A stretch of 52,370 nucleotides of DNA from Chloroflexota bacterium (GTDB taxonomy: Bacteria > Chloroflexota > Anaerolineae > J102): positions 1 to 52,370 of the forward strand of contig JAKOVD010000132.1 in the NCBI GenBank assembly GCA_029782215.1. The letters are read 5' to 3'. Below the pieces are notes generated by a model. That model searched no databases. It was not told the origin of the DNA and saw only the letters and a program-made list of their open reading frames with translations. Below, piece by piece: positions 1-9,335 of the stretch. Position 1 is the stretch's first letter, and each line of letters opens with the position of its first letter. A program made the position numbers and the translations under genes.

Positions 1-562
1 CGGCCATTGGCCGGCGCTTCTTTGTTTGGGGGCGCCCTGGCATGGCGTGTGTGGGCTGAGCAAGGAAAACTGTTGGACGGGATGCGGCCGTGCCTGGCGG
101 TGACGGCGGACGTGGCGGCAGACACGCCGGCGAACCTGAAAGGGGGCGAGAATGGGCCGAACTGCATTATCATCGCCACGGCGGGGCTGCAAGGGGCCGA
201 TGCGAAACCCGGATGCGTACCGGGGCAGCTGCGAGCTGTTGGCGAAGGTTGTGGACTTGCAGGACGTGGGGCACGGCGACCCGCAGCGTTCCGACCGCAC
301 CGCACTCTCTACGGAGGCCATGACGCTGCAGCTCGACGGTGGCATGGCGGCGGTGTTGGCGCCGACGTGGACTTCAAAGAACTTCGACGGCGTCAGGCTG
401 TTCAAACAGTTTATCCCGCAGCTTTACGACCCGGCCCTGGTGCGCGTCGGCGACGCCGTCCAGGGGGCGCTGAGAGCCTATGCCGCGGCCGGGGGCAAGC
501 ACTACGTCCTGGACACCTACAACCTGGTGGGAGACCCCGGCCTGGAGATGCGCTGGCGCTGA
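1..562 (+). pseudogene. C-terminal remnant of a gingipain-like (peptidase C25 family) protein, frame-disrupted, cut by window edge
   Basis: The last ~80 codons, in the frame ending at 562, read like the end of C25/gingipain-type exported proteins: STEAMTLQLDGGMAAVLAPT, then a GDAVQGALRAYAAAG helix, then the family-like ending LDTYNLVGDPGLEM. Upstream this frame is closed by stops near 101 and 137. Protein-like sequence (LKGGENGPNCIIIATAG) appears instead in frame 1 at about 130-190. The reading frame therefore seems to switch at least once between about 190 and 290. Either the gene is decaying or the assembly has an indel here. The 5' part lies outside the window. The family call rests on the tail only and is moderate. 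Confidence 0.4.
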
Positions 563-614
563 GCCGGGCCCTATTTTCAGCACGGCTCTGACGCCCACCT
601 GGACCGAACACGCG

Positions 615-651
615 CAGAGGGCGGTCAAGACACCTGCTTGACCGCCCTCTG
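615..651. terminator. 15-bp perfect hairpin between convergent genes
   Basis: CAGAGGGCGGTCAAG at 615-629 pairs perfectly with 637-651 around a 7-base loop. It lies between the end of the C25-like remnant (+) and the end of fadD (-), so it can serve both directions. There is no clear T run on either side, so it is terminator-like rather than a canonical intrinsic terminator. Confidence 0.6.
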
Positions 652-670
652 TATCCCGTCAGGGACTGAT

Positions 671-2347
<1,677 letters not shown>

Positions 2348-2403
2348 AACGCCGTCTCCTGTGAACACGAAAAGAAAGGCGGCAACCATTGCCACTACGC
2401 TAT

Positions 2404-2432
2404 ATTGTAAGCGACCAACCTTTTGCTGTCTA
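2404..2432 (-). promoter_or_regulatory. Sigma70-type promoter of fadD
   Basis: On the minus strand TAGACA (2432-2427) and TACAAT (2409-2404) are separated by exactly 17 nt. Each matches consensus at 5 of 6 positions. The predicted transcript starts near 2397, about 50 nt before the fadD ATG, which supports the shorter fadD start. Confidence 0.65.
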
Positions 2433-2530
2433 GCTCACACCAATGTGCGGTGATGTGTTTGCAGCGACCGGACGCTCCACTTCTTCTCACGCGAGGCCCG
2501 AATGCCATTGATTGCCGCTGGGTCGCGGGC

Positions 2531-3973
2531 TCAGTGCGCGCCTGCCGCGCCCGGTTCTTCGTCGCCGGTCGTGACAGGCAGGCGGCGCAGGACCAGCGTG
2601 CCAACCAGGGCGGCGACGAGTGACGCCAACAGGATGGCGATCTTGGCAAGGTCCTGGTAGGCGTCAGCGCCGATGCCGCTGCGCAGGATCGGGCTCGCCA
2701 GCTTGAGCGAGGCGTGGGCGTCGTGACCCCCACCGAAGGCGAGGCTGGAAATGAACAGGGACATGGTGAAGCCCATGCCGCCCAGCCAGGCCACGCCCCA
2801 CATATGGCGCCAGGTCGTGTTGCGGGGCAGCGCCGCCAGGCCGGCGCGCACGGCGATGAAACTGGCCAGGCTGATGCCGATCATCTTGCCGAACACAAGG
2901 CCGCAGAAGATGCCCAGGCTGACCGGCGCGGTGAGCGTGGCGGCGCTGACCGTATTCAAGGGGACGCCGGCATTGGCGAAAGCGAAGATGGGCATGATCA
3001 CAAAGGCTACCCAGGGGTGAAGCATGTACTCTATCCGGTGCAGCGGCGTTTCGATGTGCTCGCAGGCGATTTCGATCTCACGCACGGTCGCCCGCTGTTC
3101 GCTGTTCATCAGGGTGTTGGCGCCAACCTCACCGCTTTTCACGAAGTGGTCGACCAGCGCTGTGGTCCAGGCCACGAAGCCCTGGGCATCGATGCGGGTG
3201 CGAACCGGGACCGTGAGCGCCACCAGCACGCCGGCGACCGTGGCATGGACGCCTGAAAAGACGAACGCCACCCAAACCACAAAGCCACCCACGGCATAGA
3301 CCACCAGCCGGCGCCCACCCAACCAACCGTAGAGCGCCAGCAGTGCCAGCAGGGCGGCAGCGAAGGCGATGTCGATCCAAACGATCCTGCTGGTGTAGAA
3401 GAAGGCGATGACGAGCACTGCGCCCAAGTCGTCGACGATGGCCAGGGCCGTCAGAAACACCTTGAGCGCCACGGGCACGCGCCTGCCCAGCAGCGAGAGC
3501 ACCCCCAGGGCGAAGGCGATGTCGGTTGCCATAGGAATGCCCCAGCCGGAAGCGCTGGGCTTGCCGGCATTGAACACCAGGTAGATGAGCGCCGGTACGG
3601 TCATGCCCCCGATCGCCGCCATGATCGGAAGGCTGGCCCGGCGGAATGACGACAGCTCGCCGATGAGAAGCTCGCGCTTGATCTCGAGCCCCACCACGAA
3701 GAAGAAGATGGCCATCAAGCCATCGTTGATCCAGACGAGGATGGGCTGAGAGATGGAGAGGAGGTGGTCGAACCCGATGGTGAATTCCTGCCCCAGCACG
3801 GCGAAGTAGCTGCTCGCCCAGGGTGAGTTGGCCAAGACCAACGCCGCCAGCGTGGCGGCCATCAGAAGAATGCCGCTGAAGCCTTCGATTTCGGTGAAGC
3901 GTTGGAAGGCGCGGCGCACGGCGTCGACCGGCATGGGTTGGACAGGCTTGCTGACGGGCACAGAGGCTTTCAT
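2531..3973 (-). CDS. nhaA: Na+/H+ antiporter NhaA
   Basis: A 480-residue polytopic membrane protein with NhaA hallmarks: FSGILLMAATLAALVLANSP at the N-terminus, the GLEIKREL motif (~80), and ALAIVDDLGAVLVIAFFY (~165) carrying the paired aspartates that bind Na+/H+ in the family. GGMGFTMSLFISSLAF near residue 415 is the conserved late helix. It exports Na+ in exchange for protons, for pH and sodium homeostasis. E. coli NhaA is about 390 residues, so this copy has extra length in the middle and at the C-terminus. Its ATG overlaps the hom stop codon (ATGA) and AGGAGA precedes it, so it is translationally coupled as the last gene of the arg-hom unit. That is an unusual partner for amino acid genes. 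Confidence 0.93.
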   Translation of the reverse strand: MKASVPVSKPVQPMPVDAVRRAFQRFTEIEGFSGILLMAATLAALVLANSPWASSYFAVLGQEFTIGFDHLLSISQPILVWINDGLMAIFFFVVGLEIKRELLIGELSSFRRASLPIMAAIGGMTVPALIYLVFNAGKPSASGWGIPMATDIAFALGVLSLLGRRVPVALKVFLTALAIVDDLGAVLVIAFFYTSRIVWIDIAFAAALLALLALYGWLGGRRLVVYAVGGFVVWVAFVFSGVHATVAGVLVALTVPVRTRIDAQGFVAWTTALVDHFVKSGEVGANTLMNSEQRATVREIEIACEHIETPLHRIEYMLHPWVAFVIMPIFAFANAGVPLNTVSAATLTAPVSLGIFCGLVFGKMIGISLASFIAVRAGLAALPRNTTWRHMWGVAWLGGMGFTMSLFISSLAFGGGHDAHASLKLASPILRSGIGADAYQDLAKIAILLASLVAALVGTLVLRRLPVTTGDEEPGAAGAH

Positions 3974-5022
3974 GATTGGCGTCTCCTGTGTTCATGGCCA
4001 TCCAGGCAACCGCTCAGATCCAGCACATCGCGCAGCATCGCCGCTGCCGTTGCCAGGGGGCCTTTCTCATCGATCTTCAGGTAGATGTCCTCGTAGATGT
4101 CGGTGTAGAAGATGATGCCCATTTGCCAGTCGCTCACGCCGGCCAGGAAGTGATCTCCGGGCAGCGCTTCCGGCCCCACGCTCAGGCTGTAGCTGCCATC
4201 GGGCCGCTGTTCGGCGCGGGCGATGAGCTTGACGGTCTGATCTGGGCGCTGGGCGACCGGGCTGTCCTGCGCCTGCATCTCAGCGATGCCGCGCACCTTG
4301 ACGTGCGCCAGCCCCGCCTGCTGGCCGAGAATGGCATTGGCAATGATCACCAACTTGTTGGCTGTGTCCCATCCTTCGACGTCGAGCGTGGGGTCGGTTT
4401 CGGCGATTCCCCGGCGTTGAGCCTCGGCCAGGGCCAAGGCATAGCTCTCACCGGCCGCCATCCGGCCCAAGATATAGTTCGTGGTGGAGTTGAAGATACC
4501 TTCCACCTTGTGGACGGTCGCCCCGGCAAGGTCGCGCCGGCCCACGTTGACCACCGGCAGGCCACCGCAAACGGTGGCGCTGAAGCCAAGGCGAGCGCCG
4601 TGCGCGGCGGCCAGGCTGTGCAGACCGGCGTAATCAAGGACAAGGGGAGCCTTGTTTGCCAACACGACCGGGCGGCCCCGCTCCAGGGCGGCGCGTGTGC
4701 AGCTCAGCCCCGGGTCGCCGTGGACGAGATTGACCGGCGAGGCTTCCAGCAAGAAGTCATAACCGGCAGTCTGGGCCAGAGTGAGGGCATCGGGAAGCTG
4801 CTGGCCGCTGGGGAAAGCAGCCAAGCTGCGCTCCGCCTGCTTGTGCGCCAGCAGCGCGGCCAGGTCCAAACCGCCCTCCTGGTACACGCCGCCGCCGCTG
4901 TCGGCGGCGCCGACGACGACTGGCGTTATCCCATAGCGCGAAGACAGCTCCCCTGCTTTGTCCAGGAGAATCCGGCAAAAGTGGCGGTGGACGGCGCCAA
5001 AGCCGATCAGAACCAGACGCAT
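3970..5022 (-). CDS. hom: Homoserine dehydrogenase, short form
   Basis: Catalyses NAD(P)-dependent reduction of aspartate semialdehyde to homoserine, feeding threonine and methionine synthesis. Visible features are an N-terminal Rossmann motif (LIGFGAVHRHF), ANKAPLV (~120), GGLPVVNVGRRDL (~150), FNSTTNYILGRM (~170) and DPTLDVEGWDTANKLVIIA (~205), the last carrying the family's conserved catalytic Asp/Lys region. At 350 residues it ends after the catalytic domain and has no ACT domain, so classical threonine feedback is not expected. CAGGAG precedes the ATG. It follows argA by 112 nt and overlaps nhaA by 4 nt. It could be cotranscribed with the arginine genes, although no arginine step needs it. 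Confidence 0.88.
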   Translation of the reverse strand: MRLVLIGFGAVHRHFCRILLDKAGELSSRYGITPVVVGAADSGGGVYQEGGLDLAALLAHKQAERSLAAFPSGQQLPDALTLAQTAGYDFLLEASPVNLVHGDPGLSCTRAALERGRPVVLANKAPLVLDYAGLHSLAAAHGARLGFSATVCGGLPVVNVGRRDLAGATVHKVEGIFNSTTNYILGRMAAGESYALALAEAQRRGIAETDPTLDVEGWDTANKLVIIANAILGQQAGLAHVKVRGIAEMQAQDSPVAQRPDQTVKLIARAEQRPDGSYSLSVGPEALPGDHFLAGVSDWQMGIIFYTDIYEDIYLKIDEKGPLATAAAMLRDVLDLSGCLDGHEHRRRQS

Positions 5023-5134
5023 CGTTGTCGCTCCTGCATCGCTGCCGCGAACCTGCCGAACAGCGCATCCGCATCGTGCGGGCCTGGTCTCGCGATCATG
5101 GGTGGGGACTCCGGGATGGCGGGCGCCGGCGGTG

Positions 5135-5608
5135 TCAGTGCGACGGGGGATCGATCAGGCGGAGCACGGCGATCTCGTCGCAGACATGGAATTTCGGGCA
5201 GTAGACGCACTCGCCCCAGATCTTGGGGCTGATGGACCAACGATCCACGCGCTCAAACCCGTGGCGGGCGAAGAACTCCGGCGCCAGGGTGAGGGCGCAG
5301 ACCTGGCCAATGCCGCGGTCGCGCGCCATGTCCACCAGGCGTTCGACCAGCAGCCCCCCCAGCCCGCTGCCCTGATACGCTGCAGCCACCGCCAGAGAGC
5401 GCAGCTCCACCAGATCCGCGCTCAGGTGCGCCAGGTAGCCACAGCCCACCACGCCTTCGGGCGCTTCTGCCACCAGGAAATCGCGCAGGGCATGGCGCAC
5501 CTGGGCGGGCGTACGGTGCAGCATCAGGTTGCGTTCGGCGAAGCCGTTGACCAGGTCACAGATAGGCTGGATGTCGGTCTCGGTGGCGGGCCGGATCGTG
5601 AGGGCCAC
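5135..5608 (-). CDS. argA: GNAT-family N-acetylglutamate synthase (short form)
   Basis: A 157-residue acetyltransferase that likely makes N-acetylglutamate from glutamate and acetyl-CoA, the first step of arginine synthesis. The acetyl-CoA loop is AAAYQGSGLGGLLVERLVD (~75). The C-terminus SPKIWGECVYCPKFHVCDE carries the CxxCPKFxxC signature of stand-alone Geobacter-type NAGS proteins, which lack the kinase-like domain of classical ArgA. Context agrees: it lies 19 nt after argD in an argC-argB-argD order. The start is GTG at 5608. No strong SD is visible, so coupling to argD is likely. A Zn-binding role for the cysteines is possible but not shown. Confidence 0.82.
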   Translation of the reverse strand: MALTIRPATETDIQPICDLVNGFAERNLMLHRTPAQVRHALRDFLVAEAPEGVVGCGYLAHLSADLVELRSLAVAAAYQGSGLGGLLVERLVDMARDRGIGQVCALTLAPEFFARHGFERVDRWSISPKIWGECVYCPKFHVCDEIAVLRLIDPPSH

Positions 5609-5627
5609 GGGGCAGGGCCGGTGCTTT

Positions 5628-6812
5628 TCAGGCAGCGGCGGCCAGGGCGGCGGACAGGCGCTCGACGCCCTGGTCCACTTCGGCCTTGCTGAGGATCAGC
5701 GGCGGCACCAGCCGCAGCACGTCCGGCCCTGCATTGAGCAGGATGACGCCTTGCTTATAGCCGGCCTGGATTACAGGCCCTGCTGGGATGTCCAATTGCA
5801 CGCCGAGCATCAAGCCCCGCCCGCGCACTTCCTTGATGTGGGGGCTGTTGATCTCTTCGAGGCGTTCCCTAAAGTAAGCCCCCACCTCCTGGACATGGGC
5901 AAGAAAGGTGGGTTCGCTGACCTTGCGGACCACGGCGTCGGCGACGGCGGTGACAAAGGGCCCGCCGGCGAAGGTTGTGCCGTGATCGCCGGCATGGATG
6001 ACTTCGGCCACCCGGTCTGTGACCAGGACCGCGCCGATGGGAAGTCCCGAGGCCAGGGGTTTGGCCGCGCACAGCATGTCAGGAAGGATGCCGTAGTGCT
6101 CGTAGGCCCAGAAGGCGCCCGTACGTCCCACGCCACACTGCACCTCGTCGAGGATGAGCAGAGCCTGGTGGCGGTGCGTCAGCTCGCGCAGCCCGGCCAT
6201 GAATTCGCTGCTCGCGGCATAGATGCCGCCTTCGCCCTGGATCGGCTCCAGGATCACGGCGCAAACCTGGTCGTCCACGACCTGCGCCGCGCTGTCCAGG
6301 TCATTGAAGGTGGCGAACCTGACGCCCGGCATCAGGGGCCGGAAGGGGTCCTGGTACTTGGGGCGCGGGGTCGCGGCCAGCGCGCCCATCGTGCGGCCGT
6401 GAAACCCACCGCTGAAGGCGACGATGTCCGTCTTGCCCTCGCCGAAATGCGTGCGCGCCCACTTGCGGGCGAACTTGATCGCCGCCTCGTTGCTTTCGGT
6501 GCCGCTGTTCTGGAAATGAACCCGGTTGGCAAACGGCGTGGCTTCGACCAGGCGCTGCGCCAACCTCACCATCGGCTCGGAGAGATAGAGGTTCGAGTAG
6601 TGCAGCGGACTGGCGGCAGCGTCACGGAGGGCGGCGACGACGTCGGGGTCGCCGTGTCCCAGGGCATTGACGGCGATGCCTGCCGCCAGGTCCAGGTAGC
6701 TATTGCCATCGGCGTCCTCAAGCCAGGCGCCGTGGCCTCCCGCCAGCACGAAGGGAGCGCGGCCGTAGGCCTGGACGAGGTAGCGTTGTTCGAGTTCGGC
6801 AACGGGATGCAT
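5628..6812 (-). CDS. argD: Acetylornithine aminotransferase (class-III PLP enzyme)
   Basis: A 394-residue PLP enzyme converting N-acetylglutamate semialdehyde to N-acetylornithine with glutamate as amino donor. Motifs: FQNSGTESNEAAIKFARKW (~100, cofactor phosphate region), GGFHGRTMGALAAT, ILEPIQGEGGIYA, LILDEVQCGVGRTGAFWAYE, and the Schiff-base lysine in CAAKPLASGLPIGAV (~250). The open frame extends upstream to 6917, but that stretch lies inside argB. MHPVAELEQRYLV at 6812, with GAGAGAA before it and 10 nt after the argB stop, is the natural start. Some family members also act in lysine synthesis. The neighbours favour arginine. Confidence 0.93.
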   Translation of the reverse strand: MHPVAELEQRYLVQAYGRAPFVLAGGHGAWLEDADGNSYLDLAAGIAVNALGHGDPDVVAALRDAAASPLHYSNLYLSEPMVRLAQRLVEATPFANRVHFQNSGTESNEAAIKFARKWARTHFGEGKTDIVAFSGGFHGRTMGALAATPRPKYQDPFRPLMPGVRFATFNDLDSAAQVVDDQVCAVILEPIQGEGGIYAASSEFMAGLRELTHRHQALLILDEVQCGVGRTGAFWAYEHYGILPDMLCAAKPLASGLPIGAVLVTDRVAEVIHAGDHGTTFAGGPFVTAVADAVVRKVSEPTFLAHVQEVGAYFRERLEEINSPHIKEVRGRGLMLGVQLDIPAGPVIQAGYKQGVILLNAGPDVLRLVPPLILSKAEVDQGVERLSAALAAAA

Positions 6813-6822
6813 GAGTTCTCTC

Positions 6823-7617
6823 TCAGGACGCAGAAGGATGAGACGACTGGTGAGGGACGACCATTGTCCCCTCGCCTTTCGCATAGTTTTCGAGATCGGT
6901 AATGATCGTGTTGGCAACGCCCGCCTGGACAGCGGAGACGGCTGCGCGCACCTTCGGGATCATGCCGCCGGTGATGAACTGGCCGAAGATGAGGTCTTCG
7001 ACCTGGTCGTCCGGCAGCACGCGCATGGGCCGTCCGGCGACCATGACGCCGGGCACGTTGGTGATGAAGACAAGGCTGGCGGCATTCAGCGCCACCGCCA
7101 TGCCCTCGGCGACATGATCGGCGTTGACGTTGTAGCTGAAGCCATCGTAGCCCAGACTGACGGGCGAGATGACCGGCACCAGACCGGCGTCGATGAAGGG
7201 GTACAGCTTGGCCGCGTTGACCTCGGTCACTTTGCCCACGCGACCCAAGTCCACGCCTTCCACGACCATCTTCTCGACGCGCACCAGGGCCATGTCCACA
7301 CCGTTGAGGCCGATGGCATCGATGCCGCCGTTCACCAGCCAGCGCACCACGCGGGTGTTGGCGATGCCATCCAGCGCCATCTTGACCAGGCGCATGGACT
7401 GTTCGCTGGTGACGCGCAGCCCCTGCACGATGTCGAAGGGCACGCCCAATTCGTCGTGCAGACGCACGATCTCCTGGCCGCCGCCGTGGACGATGACCGG
7501 GCGAATGCCGCGGCCGCGCACGGCGCGCACGGTGTCGACGAAGCGCTGCATAAAATCGCGATCGTCAAGCTCGTTGCCGCCGATCTTGATCACGTGAATA
7601 GGTGAGGTGGTGGTCAT
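6823..7617 (-). CDS. argB: Acetylglutamate kinase
   Basis: Phosphorylates N-acetylglutamate with ATP, the second step of arginine synthesis and often the feedback-controlled one. The 264-residue amino acid kinase fold shows IHVIKIGGNELDD at the N-terminus, PVIVHGGGQEI (~45), YNVNADHVAEGMAVAL (~165) and GGMIPKVRAAVSAVQAGV near the C-terminus. A longer frame begins at 7668, overlapping the argC end. I prefer 7617 (MTTTSPIHV) because it has the usual length and a purine-rich AGAGAG before it. It lies 47 nt after argC and 10 nt before argD. No extra N-terminal helix like that of arginine-inhibited ArgB is evident, so feedback sensitivity is uncertain. Confidence 0.93.
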   Translation of the reverse strand: MTTTSPIHVIKIGGNELDDRDFMQRFVDTVRAVRGRGIRPVIVHGGGQEIVRLHDELGVPFDIVQGLRVTSEQSMRLVKMALDGIANTRVVRWLVNGGIDAIGLNGVDMALVRVEKMVVEGVDLGRVGKVTEVNAAKLYPFIDAGLVPVISPVSLGYDGFSYNVNADHVAEGMAVALNAASLVFITNVPGVMVAGRPMRVLPDDQVEDLIFGQFITGGMIPKVRAAVSAVQAGVANTIITDLENYAKGEGTMVVPHQSSHPSAS

Positions 7618-7664
7618 GGCTCTCTGGAGGCGAGCGAGGAAGGGATTGCTGCGGGGCGCCGTGC

Positions 7665-8675
7665 TCAAACCAGCCCTGCGGTCTCGTCCAGGCCGAACAT
7701 CAGGTTCATATTCTGGACGGCCTGGCCGCTGGCGCCCTTGATGAGATTGTCTTCACTGACGGTGATGATCCACTGTCCCGGGTAGGGGAGGGGGGTCAGG
7801 CCGATGGCGCAGCGGTTGCTGCCCACGGTGTGGCGTAGGGTCGCCACCTGTCCGGGCGGGAGCAGGTGGATAAAGGGCTCGCCGGCGTAGGCGCCGGCAT
7901 AGAGGCTGCGCACGTCCTTCTCGGACAGGGCAGGATCGACCTCGACATACAGGGTCGAGAGGATGCCCCGATTGACGGGAAGCAGGTGGGGAGAGAAGGT
8001 CACCTGCAGGCCCGGCACCCAGGGGCCCAGCACCAACTCCATCTCGGCGATGTGGCGGTGGCTGTAGCCAATGCTGTAGGGGCTGAAGTTCTCGTTGACC
8101 TCGACGAAGTGCGACGCCAGTTTCAGCGCCCGTCCCGCCCCGGAGACACCTGATTTGGAATCGGCGATGATGCGGTGCCGCAGGACGCCAGCCCGGGCCA
8201 ACGGCCACAGGCCCAAGTTGACGGTCGTCGGATAACAGCCGGGGTTGCCGATGAGATGCGCCTGTTTGATCTGGGAGCGGTTGACCTCGCAAAGGCCGTA
8301 GACGGCTTCGTCCAGCAGCTCCGGGCGGGTGTGCGTGTGTCCATACCAGCGCTCATAGACAGCGGCGCTGGGCAGGCGGAAGTCAGCCGACAGATCGATC
8401 GCCCGTACCCCGGCCGCCCGCACCTGCGCCACGGCATCCATCGACGCGACATGCGGCAGGCAGAGGAAGATGACATCGGCCAGGTGCAGGGGCGCGTCCT
8501 CCTGGCGCAGCAGAGGGATGTCGTCCGGAGTGGGATAGAGGTCGCCAAGCGACTTGCCCGCTGACGATTCCGAGGTCGCCCAAGCCAGTTGGGCCTGGGG
8601 ATGGCGGTGCAGGATTTGGACCAGCTCGTAGCCGGTGTAGCCAGTGGCGCCGATAATGCCTACGTTGAGATTCAT
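7665..8675 (-). CDS. argC: N-acetyl-gamma-glutamyl-phosphate reductase
   Basis: NADPH-dependent reduction of N-acetylglutamyl phosphate to the semialdehyde. The 336-residue protein has the Rossmann start VGIIGATGYTGYELVQ, FLCLPHVAS (~75), and the catalytic cysteine in HLIGNPGCYPTTVNLGL (~140). SKSGVSGAGRALKLASHF follows. The open frame continues upstream, but ATG 8675 is preceded by GGAGAG at good spacing, and this SD abuts the T tract of the attenuator terminator. It is the first structural gene of the arginine unit and the one directly exposed to leader-peptide control. Confidence 0.94.
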   Translation of the reverse strand: MNLNVGIIGATGYTGYELVQILHRHPQAQLAWATSESSAGKSLGDLYPTPDDIPLLRQEDAPLHLADVIFLCLPHVASMDAVAQVRAAGVRAIDLSADFRLPSAAVYERWYGHTHTRPELLDEAVYGLCEVNRSQIKQAHLIGNPGCYPTTVNLGLWPLARAGVLRHRIIADSKSGVSGAGRALKLASHFVEVNENFSPYSIGYSHRHIAEMELVLGPWVPGLQVTFSPHLLPVNRGILSTLYVEVDPALSEKDVRSLYAGAYAGEPFIHLLPPGQVATLRHTVGSNRCAIGLTPLPYPGQWIITVSEDNLIKGASGQAVQNMNLMFGLDETAGLV

Positions 8676-8683
8676 GACTCTCC

Positions 8684-8712
8684 AAACAAAAAGCCCTCCG
8701 GCTGGAGGGCTT
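8684..8712 (-). terminator. Intrinsic terminator of the arg attenuator (arms 3:4)
   Basis: On the minus strand AAGCCCTCC (8712-8704), loop AGCC, then GGAGGGCTT (8699-8691) form a perfect 9-bp stem, followed by TTTGTTT (8690-8684). It lies between the leader peptide and argC, and the argC SD follows at once. A terminator upstream of its operon, in sense with it, is the mark of conditional readthrough rather than of an operon end. Confidence 0.85.
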
Positions 8713-8770
8713 GGGGGGGTATCGTCGTCGGTTGGCGCCCGCGTCCAAGGGTCCAAGCCGGTCAGGCTTG
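8708..8770 (-). promoter_or_regulatory. Alternative RNA arms of the arg attenuator (1:2 and 2:3)
   Basis: Directly after the leader stop codon, arm 1 CAAGCC (8770-8765) pairs with arm 2 GGCTTG (8759-8754) around a 5-nt loop. Arm 2 extended by one base (GGCTTGG, 8759-8753) can instead pair over 7 bp with CCAAGCC (8714-8708), which includes the 5' half of the terminator stem. The 1:2, 2:3 and 3:4 pairings are mutually exclusive, as in trp/his-type attenuators. A ribosome stalled at the late Arg codons would mask arm 1 and free arm 2 to block the terminator. The pairings were worked out by eye; no folding energy was computed. Confidence 0.7.
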
Positions 8771-8771
8771 T

Positions 8772-8813
8772 CTAGACAAAGGACCTGGAACGAACACGCT
8801 GCTGCAGCCGCAT
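8772..8813 (-). CDS. Arginine-codon leader peptide, 13 residues (MRLQQRVRSRSFV)
   Basis: A 14-codon frame starting at ATG 8813 and ending at TAG 8774-8772. Arg codons fall at positions 2, 6, 8 and 10 (CGG, CGT, CGT, AGG). None is CGC, which appears to be the commonest Arg codon in neighbouring genes. The start lies 10 nt below the -10 hexamer, so the transcript would be leaderless or have about a 3-nt 5' UTR, and no SD is possible. The stop codon sits inside the palindrome TTGTCTAGACAA. Its position before an alternative hairpin system and argC indicates arginine-sensing attenuation. The peptide itself probably has no other function. Too short for homology, so the call rests on architecture. 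Confidence 0.8.
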   Translation of the reverse strand: MRLQQRVRSRSFV

Positions 8814-8823
8814 AGTGGGCGCA

Positions 8824-8852
8824 AGAATAGCATGCGGGTAGGACTTTGTCAA
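8824..8852 (-). promoter_or_regulatory. Promoter of the arg leader and operon
   Basis: A perfect -35 TTGACA (8852-8847), a 17-nt spacer and -10 TATTCT (8829-8824) on the minus strand. This is the best sigma70-like promoter I found in the window. The likely start is A8816 or the ATG itself at 8813. The -35 overlaps the stop codon of the upstream small gene. Confidence 0.85.
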
Positions 8853-9181
8853 AATGAATTTCGGCGCGGACCTGCGGGCGAGCCGGCCATCTGCCGCCAA
8901 CGGTCGGCGGCGCCCTGGCGGACGAGCGCCGGATCGAAGTCGCCCAGGAACTCCCAACCCTCGAGCCGGAGCCCTTCCAGGGTCTTATCGGTGAGGCGAA
9001 AGCGCAGCGTCCGTCCGTCTGTCATCAGGATGAAGCCCAGCGTTTCATCGTCGCCGTCGTCGATAATGCGCTGTACACGAGGAAGGTCAGCGCCGGGCAG
9101 TTCTTGGAACAGGCTGACCGAGCGGCGGGCTCCGCAGGGCAAATGCACGCCGGCCAGGTCGCGGTTCATCACGATGATCAT
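8849..9181 (-). CDS. Conserved-looking small protein of unknown function
   Basis: A 110-residue soluble protein that I do not recognise. It reads MIIVMNRDLAGVHLPCGARR, then an acidic stretch (IIDDGDDET), a strand-rich core with FILMTDGRTLRFRLTDKTLE, and WEFLGDFDPALVRQGAADR. No signal or membrane segment is visible. GGAGG five nt before ATG 9181 sets the start; the longer TTG start at 9193 would consume that SD. Its TGA stop lies inside the TTGACA of the arg promoter. Any readthrough transcript from this gene would also enter the attenuator. It is divergent from the glycosyltransferase at 9336. The 154-nt gap between them shows no promoter I would defend. Confidence 0.6.
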   Translation of the reverse strand: MIIVMNRDLAGVHLPCGARRSVSLFQELPGADLPRVQRIIDDGDDETLGFILMTDGRTLRFRLTDKTLEGLRLEGWEFLGDFDPALVRQGAADRWRQMAGSPAGPRRNSF

Positions 9182-9335
9182 CAGGCCCTCCAACTGGCCT
9201 GGGACAGGGGGGGAACGTTGGAGCCATGTTCGCGCCGGCAGCAGGCGCTGTCTATGATCTAAAACAGGTTACGAGAGAATTGCCGCGTTCGTCCGCGCAC
9301 CACCTCACCTGACGCATGACGTGCTAACATAGGCC

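Noticed and set aside
3976..5232. 418-codon plus-strand open frame
   Set aside because: Opposite hom; no motif and no ribosome binding site.
5007..5240. Minus-strand 77-codon frame between argA and hom
   Set aside because: Overlaps the argA end and the hom start in another frame, lacks an SD and is Pro/Arg-rich.
6812..6917. Longer N-terminus for ArgD
   Set aside because: The extension lies within argB coding sequence and is absent from the family; ATG 6812 has an SD-like sequence.
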